The translations under genes and the position numbers were made by a program. Below the pieces are notes generated by a model. The model worked only from the letters and a program-made list of their open reading frames with translations. It made no database searches and had not been told where the DNA came from. Shown here piece after piece: positions 59,048 through 64,000 of a DNA stretch of 64,000 nucleotides (its first letter is position 1; every line of letters starts with the position of its first letter). The stretch covers positions 948,375 to 1,012,374 of the forward strand of contig CAVPWG010000004.1 in the NCBI GenBank assembly GCA_963709425.1. The letters are read 5' to 3'. The stretch is from JAICJC01 sp963709425 (lineage in GTDB: Bacteria > Actinomycetota > Thermoleophilia > Gaiellales > JAICJC01).

Positions 59048-59523
59048 AGTCCATGATCCAGTTCGTCTCCCAGGTCTCGCCGTCGTCGGCGGAGAAGGCC
59101 TGCTCCCAGCGCGGCGTCGCGCGTCGTGATGCCCGACCAGATGAAGCGGACGAGGATCGGCCGGCCCTCGAAGACGTCACGGCCCTCGAAGACGCCGGTG
59201 TCGCCGGAGAACGTGCCGAAGACGGGCGGGTCGAGCTCGCCGGGGCGGCGGCTGTCCGCCCAGTAGATCGACCACCGCCGCTTCACGGGGTCGAAGAAAC
59301 GAACCGACATGCCGGTGAAGCCGCCGGCGTGGTCCGTCCGGAACTCGTCCTCGTTCCCGAGCCCGCCCAGGATCGGGCGGGCGACGCTCGTCGCCTCGAA
59401 CTCGTCCCACTCGTCCGAGCCGGCAAGCCGGGCCCGCAGGCGCCGGTTCCGCACCTTCCACCGGCCCATCCAGAAGTCGAAGTCGCGGGCGCTGGACAGC
59501 GCTGGCTCCGCGGCGAATGCCAT
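59025..59523 (-). CDS. DUF1579-like small protein (one frame break)
   Basis: About 165 residues. 'DFDFWMGRWKVRNRRLRARL' start, 'GNEDEFRTDHAGGFTGMSVRFFD' and 'WSIYWADSRRPGELDPPVFG' are the lipocalin-like beta-barrel layout of DUF1579 and related proteins. The frame changes near 59128; the corrected end is 'RWEQAFSADDGETWETNWIM' with a stop at 59025, overlapping the oxygenase tail. GAGGAGG precedes the ATG. Divergent from the WYL gene. Function unknown. Confidence 0.65.
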
Positions 59524-59570
59524 ATCGGCCTCCTCGGTTCGTCGTGACGGATCGACCGTATCCGCGAAAT

Positions 59571-59587
59571 AGGGCGACTTAGGCCCT
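59571..59587. promoter_or_regulatory. Imperfect palindrome in the divergent gap
   Basis: AGGGC (59571-59575) and GCCCT (59583-59587) flank a 7-base centre, within ATAGGGCGACTTAGGCCCTC. It sits between the DUF1579-like and WYL genes and could be an operator for the WYL regulator. Confidence 0.35.
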
Positions 59588-59609
59588 CTATCTGTGGTTC
59601 ACTCCGGGT

Positions 59610-60551
59610 GTGCTCGAACCCAGTGCCCGCCTGCTCGACCTGCTGGAGCTGCTCCAGGCGCGGCCGCTCATCACCGGCCGGGAGATCGCCGACCGGCTGG
59701 CGATCGACCGCCGCACGGTGCGGCGCTACATCGCGGCGCTCCAGGAGCTCGGCATCCCGGTCGAGGGCCAGCGCGGCGTCGGCGGCGGCTACCGCATGCG
59801 CCCGGGGTTCAGGTTGCCGCCTCTCATGCTGACCGAGGACGACGCGGTGGCGGTCGTGCTCGGCCTGCTCGCGGCAGGCCGGCTCGGAGCCGACGTCGAG
59901 GACGCGCTCGCCAAGATCCACCGCGTCCTCCCCGACGCGCTCCGCCGCCGGGTGGAGGCGCTCGAGGCGACGCTCGCCTTCACCGAGGCTCCTCCCCGCG
60001 CCGCCCCGGTGCAGCGGCGACGCGGCCCTCCGCCTGGCGGAGGCGATCCGCCGGCGGCGGCGCCTGCGCACCCGCTACCGCACATTTTCGGGCGAGGAGA
60101 GCGAGCGCGAGCTCAGCCCGCACGGGCTGGTCGTCCACTCGGGGAGGTGGTACCTGGCGGCGTTCGACCACAGCCGCGACGACCTGCGCACGTTCCGGGT
60201 CGACCGGATGTCACGCGTGGCCGTCACGGAGGAACCGGCGCTCCCGCCCCCGGATGGGTTCGACGCGGTCGCGGAGGTCAGCCGCTCGCTCGCGCGGGTG
60301 CCGTGGAACTGGGAGGTGGAGGTGCTGCTCGACCCTGCCGCTCGACGAGGCCGCGCAGCGCATCCCGGCGACGCTCGCCGAGCTGATCGAGACCGAGGAC
60401 GGGACCCTGCTTCGCATGCGGGTGGGCTCGCTCGACTGGATGGCGGGCGTCCTCGCCGGGCTCGACTGCCCGTTTTCGATCCGGCGGCCGGAGGAGCTGC
60501 GCGGAGAGCGTGCGGGCGTTGGCGGAGCGGCTCACGGCGTCGGCGGCGTGA
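59610..60551 (+). CDS. HTH-WYL transcriptional regulator (several frame breaks)
   Basis: About 313 residues after correction. Winged HTH 'ADRLAIDRRTVRRYIAALQE' and 'IPVEGQRGVGGGYRMRPGFR', then WYL domain 'LRTRYRTFSGEESERELSPH', 'WYLAAFDHSRDDLRTFRVDR', and C-terminal WCX-like part 'EVEVLLD', 'ETEDGTLLRMRVGSLDWMAG', ending 'AERLTASAA'. Frame changes near 60020, 60345 and 60505. GTG 59610. May control the DUF1579/oxygenase locus; WYL domains sense ligands or nucleic acid. Confidence 0.75.
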
Positions 60552-60561
60552 GCGCCGATCG

Positions 60562-63500
60562 CTAGTCAGGGCCCGCCGCGAGCTCCACGAACCGACACAG
60601 CGCATTCGCAAGCCGCATCTGCTCGATCGGTGCTGCAGTCCACCTCGAGCAGCCGCGGCGAGCAGACGAGGTAGGCGAGGCACTGCGCGCGCGAGACCGC
60701 GACGTTCAGGCGGTTGCGCGAGAACAGGAAGTCGAGCCCGCGCGGGACGTCCTCGCCGCTCGAGCGACGCCATCGAGTAGAAGACGACCGGCGCCTCGCG
60801 GCCCTGGAACTTGTCGACGGTGCCGACCTCGACGCCGGCCGGCAGCCGCTCGCGCAGCAGCCGCACCTGGGCGTTGTACGGCGCGACGACCATCACGTCG
60901 CGTCGCGCGGAGCGGCCGCGTCGCCGTCCCGCGTCGGTGAACGTGCCGGCCGAGGAGCGCGCTCGATCTCGGCGGCGATCGCGTCGGCCTCCTCCTCCGA
61001 CTCGACGCGGTTCCCCTCGTGCTCGACCGCGAAGCCAGCGGACCCCGACGCCGTCAGCGAGGTCGTCCGCTCGGCGCACTCGGCGATCGAGTCGAGCCGG
61101 CCCTCGTAGAACGCCTCCGAGACGAAGCGGCAGACGTCGGGGTGCATCCGCCGCGTCTGCTCGAGGAAGATGCCGCGATCCTCGGGGATCGTCTCGTGCT
61201 CGCCGAGCAGGTGCTCGAGCACGGACGCGCCCGAGCCGCGCGGGTGGACGCCCTGCGTCACCTGGGCGAGCTGGAGCGGGTCGCCGAGCAGGACGAGCCG
61301 CCGCGCCGAGGTGCCCACGCGAGCGCGTCGGCGAGCGAGATACTGGCCGGCCTCGTCGACCACGAGCGTGTCGAGCGTCCCGTCGAGCTCCTCGCGCGCG
61401 AAGAGCCAGGCCGTGCCGGCGACCAGCGTGACCTCCGGATCGAGCGAACTCGTCGACGTCGCCCGGCTCGACGATGAACGCTCTCGTCGTACTCCTCGCC
61501 CTGCTTGACGCCCCGGAAGTCGAGCCCCTCCTCGGCCGGCCGCCCGCTCGACCTCGTCGAGCAGGTTGTGGATCACCTTGTGGCTCTGCGCCGCGACCCC
61601 GACCTCGCTTCCCGGCGCGCAGGAGCGCGTGATCAGCCGCGCGCCGCGGTAGGTCTTGCCCGACCCGGGCGGGCCCTGGACGACGAGGTAGGTGCTCGTC
61701 GAGGCCGTCGAGCGAGCGTCGCGCTGCTCCTCGAGCTCCATCCGCTGCACCGGCGCGCCGCCGAGCGGCGGCTCGCGCCGCAGCAGCCGCTCGAGGTGCG
61801 GGTAGCGGCCGTCGCTCGGCGAGCATCGAGCCGGCCAGGCGGCGAAGCGCCGCCCGCTGCGCCTTCGTGTCGTACGGGCCGCCGGGGACGAGCGCCGTCG
61901 GCAGCGCGCTCGTCGCGCGACGCCTTGCCCGCGCCTGAGGACGACCGTGCCGGCGGCGTTGTCGATCTCGGCGACCGTCCAGCCCGTGCCGCCCTCGACG
62001 CGGGTCGTCGCCCGCGTCGTCCGGCGTCGAACTGGTGCTGCTGCGGCGGGAACGTGAACCGTGCACTCGAGCGACTGCTTCACGACCTCGGGCGGCGCTC
62101 CGTCCCGCTCGAGGCCGCCGATCGCCTCGCCGTCCTCGACGAGCTCCTCGTCGGTCATCTCGAGCCGGCGGAAGTACCACCACCAGCCCGGGCGCGCCTC
62201 GCGGCGGTGGTAGTCGAGCAGCTGCGCCGCGAGCCAGCGCTCGTCGCGGCCGTCCGCCGCCGCGAGCAGCGCGTCGCGGAGGCGCGCCGTCTCGGTCGAG
62301 CGCCTCGGCCGTCTCCATCTTCGCCTCGCGCGCTCGGGCGGCGGCCGGAACGGGATCTCGACGCCGTACTCGGCCTCGGCCTCGGCTCGCCGCTCGAGCA
62401 GCCAGTCGCGCAGCTCGAGCGTCGCGAGGCAGTCCTCCTCGTTGTAGGCCTCGATCTCGTCGAGCCGCGCCTCGTCGCCGGTCGTCGAGCCAGCGCTCGA
62501 ACTCGATCACGGCGTCGTTGCCCGAGCTCGACGTCGGCCGTGCGGGTGAAGAAGAACTTCTCGACCTCCTTCAGCGAGTAGGAGTCGGACGCCGGCGCGC
62601 AGGCCCTGGCGGACGACCTGGAAGCAGGTCGACGAGGACCTCGCCGCGGAGCAGCTCGTCGACCTCCTCCTCGCGCGTCGCGTGCGCGCCCATGAGCCGC
62701 GCGAGCGTCGACGGCTCGTAGGCGGCGTAGTGGTAGACGTGCATGTCGGGGTGCTCGGCGAGGCGCTCGTGGACGAGGTCGACGAACTCCTCGAACGCCC
62801 GCCGCTCGCCGTCGCGGTCGTGCGCCCAGAACGGCCGGTAGTCGTCGTGCCGTCGGGCTCGCGCCAGAGCACGCCGAACAGGAACTCGAGCCCGCCGGCC
62901 GGGCTCGAAGAACGGGTCGCCCTCCATGTCGAAGAAGAGGTCGCCGGGCGAGGGCGGCGGCAGGAGGCCGAGGCCGCGCTCGCTCCTCCGGCTCGAGCAG
63001 GCGGCGCGTGAGCTCGCCGGTGCGGTAGCGGTGGAGCTGAAGGCCGGCCTGGTCGCGCAGCGCGCTCGAGCATCGGCGGCGCGAGCGCGGCGCACGTGCA
63101 GAGTCCGGCGGCGACTCCGCGAGGCCGGCGAGCGTCGTCGACGCCGACGCCGTGTCGAGCTTCTCGATCTGGTCGCGCCGGATCGAGGCGACCCGCGTCA
63201 GGTGGTCGTCGCCTCCCAGCGCTCGCGGCAGACCGGGATGAAGTCGCAGCGCGAGCAGTGCTCGCACGGCCACGGGTAGGTCGTCGGGCCGCTCCTCGAC
63301 GTGCGCGCGCAGGCGCCGCTGCGCGGTGCGCAAGATAGGCGTCGACGTCGCCGGCCGGTAGGTCTCGACCTCGCTCGTGCCGAGCACGACGTGCAGCCGC
63401 TCCGGCAGCCGCCCCTGGATCGCCGCGATCTCGCTCGCGAGTACCACGCGAGCTGGAGCACGGCGGCCGGCTTCGCGCGACCGCGCGAGCTTCGTGTCGT

Positions 63501-63898
63501 ACGGCTCGTAGCTCCACGCGCCGAGGTCGGACGGCTCGTCGACGCGGATGAGGAAGTCGGCGCGCCCGCGCCAGCCGTCGCGGGCGAACGTCGCCTGGTA
63601 GATGACCTCGGCGCCGGCGCGCATCGCGTCCTCGGTTGCCGTGGCGGCAGCTCGCAAATCCGCCTTCCGCGACCGTGACGTCGACGACGTCGCGGCCATC
63701 GTGACGCAGTTGCGCGAGGAACGCCTCCTCGTGCTCGTCGCCCTTCCTGGCGACGAGGTCGGCGAGCTCGTCACGGCCGTGCGGCCGACTGCGCTCCCCG
63801 TGTGCCGACTCGAACTCGAGCCGGGTCAGGTACGGGCAGGCGAGGTGGGCCGAGAGGTCGGACGGCGAGAGCCAGAGGTGGCCATCGCGGAGTTGCAT
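60562..63898 (-). CDS. TM0106-like RecB nuclease fused to superfamily I helicase (many frame breaks)
   Basis: About 1110 residues if restored. N-terminus 'LWLSPSDLSAHLACPYLTRL' and a region with 'EQCSHCDFIPVCRERW'-type Cys residues (on the minus strand near 63230) belong to the TM0106/RecB-like nuclease part. C-terminal helicase: Walker A 'VVQGPPGSGKTYRGARLI', Walker B 'DTLVVDEAGQYLA', 'LLGDPLQLAQVTQGVHPRGS', 'IFLEQTRRMHPDVCRFVSEA', 'VEVGTVDKFQGREAPVVFYS' (motif V/VI region). At least ten frame changes, so no single clean ORF. DNA repair or defence function possible. Confidence 0.7.
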
Positions 63899-63973
63899 CG
63901 ATCGGAGTATCGCCCGATTGGCTCTAGCGCCTCACCGACCTTCGACAAACTTCCCGTGGGTGGTCGTCTGCGC

Positions 63974-64000
63974 TCAGATCAGGCCGAGCACGATCAGCCA
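63974..64000 (-). CDS. C-terminal end of a gene running off the window
   Basis: Eight codons 'WLIVLGLI' followed by TGA on the minus strand. The hydrophobic ending suggests a small membrane protein, but nothing more can be said. Confidence 0.25.
   Translation of the reverse strand, partial: WLIVLGLI

Noticed and set aside
1..64000. CRISPR array, prophage, insertion sequence or integration site
   Set aside because: No regularly spaced repeats, transposase, integrase, phage genes or tRNA-anchored direct repeats were seen.

Overview
The window is very GC-rich chromosomal DNA (roughly 70% by eye) with many GTG starts, stop/start overlaps of 1-4 bases and dense operons on both strands. The gene families seen (FCD-type GntR regulators, HTH-TPR regulators, an MscL with a zinc ribbon, a Vms1/eRF1-like protein, a zinc-ribbon cyclase-ATPase-TPR protein, short Shine-Dalgarno-led proteins) fit a soil or sediment actinobacterium. 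Thermoleophilia (Gaiellales/Solirubrobacterales) is my best guess; this is inference and there is no rRNA or tRNA gene to test it. At least fifteen well-conserved genes are split by single-base frame changes, and density rises sharply after about 58 kb. This looks like uncorrected long-read or low-coverage indels rather than gene decay, so such genes are given as one frame-corrected CDS.

Layout. (a) 1-12.5 kb is an aromatic-catabolic island: an extradiol dioxygenase, a 4-hydroxyphenylacetate 3-hydroxylase, an acetoacetate-decarboxylase-like protein, an aldehyde dehydrogenase, two cytochromes P450 and a glutamine-synthetase-like ligase run as a tight minus-strand series. A divergent amino-acid/amine permease, a GntR regulator, two fumarylacetoacetase-family proteins and a carboxymuconolactone-decarboxylase-like protein follow. 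Three copies of a GGATACARTA palindrome sit in front of the dioxygenase, the permease and the regulator gene, and probably form the regulon. (b) 13-19 kb: an HTH-TPR regulator with a histidine kinase, then an MFS-glycerol kinase-acyl-CoA dehydrogenase operon. (c) 19-25.3 kb: a secreted protein of unknown function and a coupled PfkB kinase/PLP decarboxylase-like/VOC/aldose-epimerase operon, then a methyltransferase. (d) 25.3-30.6 kb: flavoprotein oxidoreductase, enoyl-CoA hydratase, HD protein, membrane protein, TetR, MscL and a secreted phosphoesterase.

(e) 30.5-35.2 kb: a small-protein locus with its own promoter and structured leader, then a four-gene molybdenum hydroxylase operon in S-L-M-G order, resembling form II CO dehydrogenase or xanthine-type enzymes. 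(f) 35-47.7 kb: a GAF-PAS-GGDEF-EAL protein, an eRF1-like protein, a TetR-controlled DHA2 drug exporter with two matched operators, threonine dehydratase, an MFS protein and a 1038-residue cyclase-ATPase-TPR protein. (g) 47.8-57 kb: FtsH, GntR, two small proteins, a DapA-like aldolase, exonuclease III, an SDR, an L,D-transpeptidase, and a YbhN-like/glutamate-racemase-like/MetF operon. (h) 57-64 kb: PhzF-like protein, Rieske oxygenase, DUF1579-like protein, WYL regulator and a heavily frame-broken RecB-like nuclease/helicase.

The most distinctive part is (a). Joining a glutamyl-ligase-like enzyme and P450s to a meta-cleavage pathway suggests catabolism of an aromatic amine or amide by glutamylation followed by oxidation and ring fission. 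No mobile element, prophage, CRISPR array or tRNA was found.
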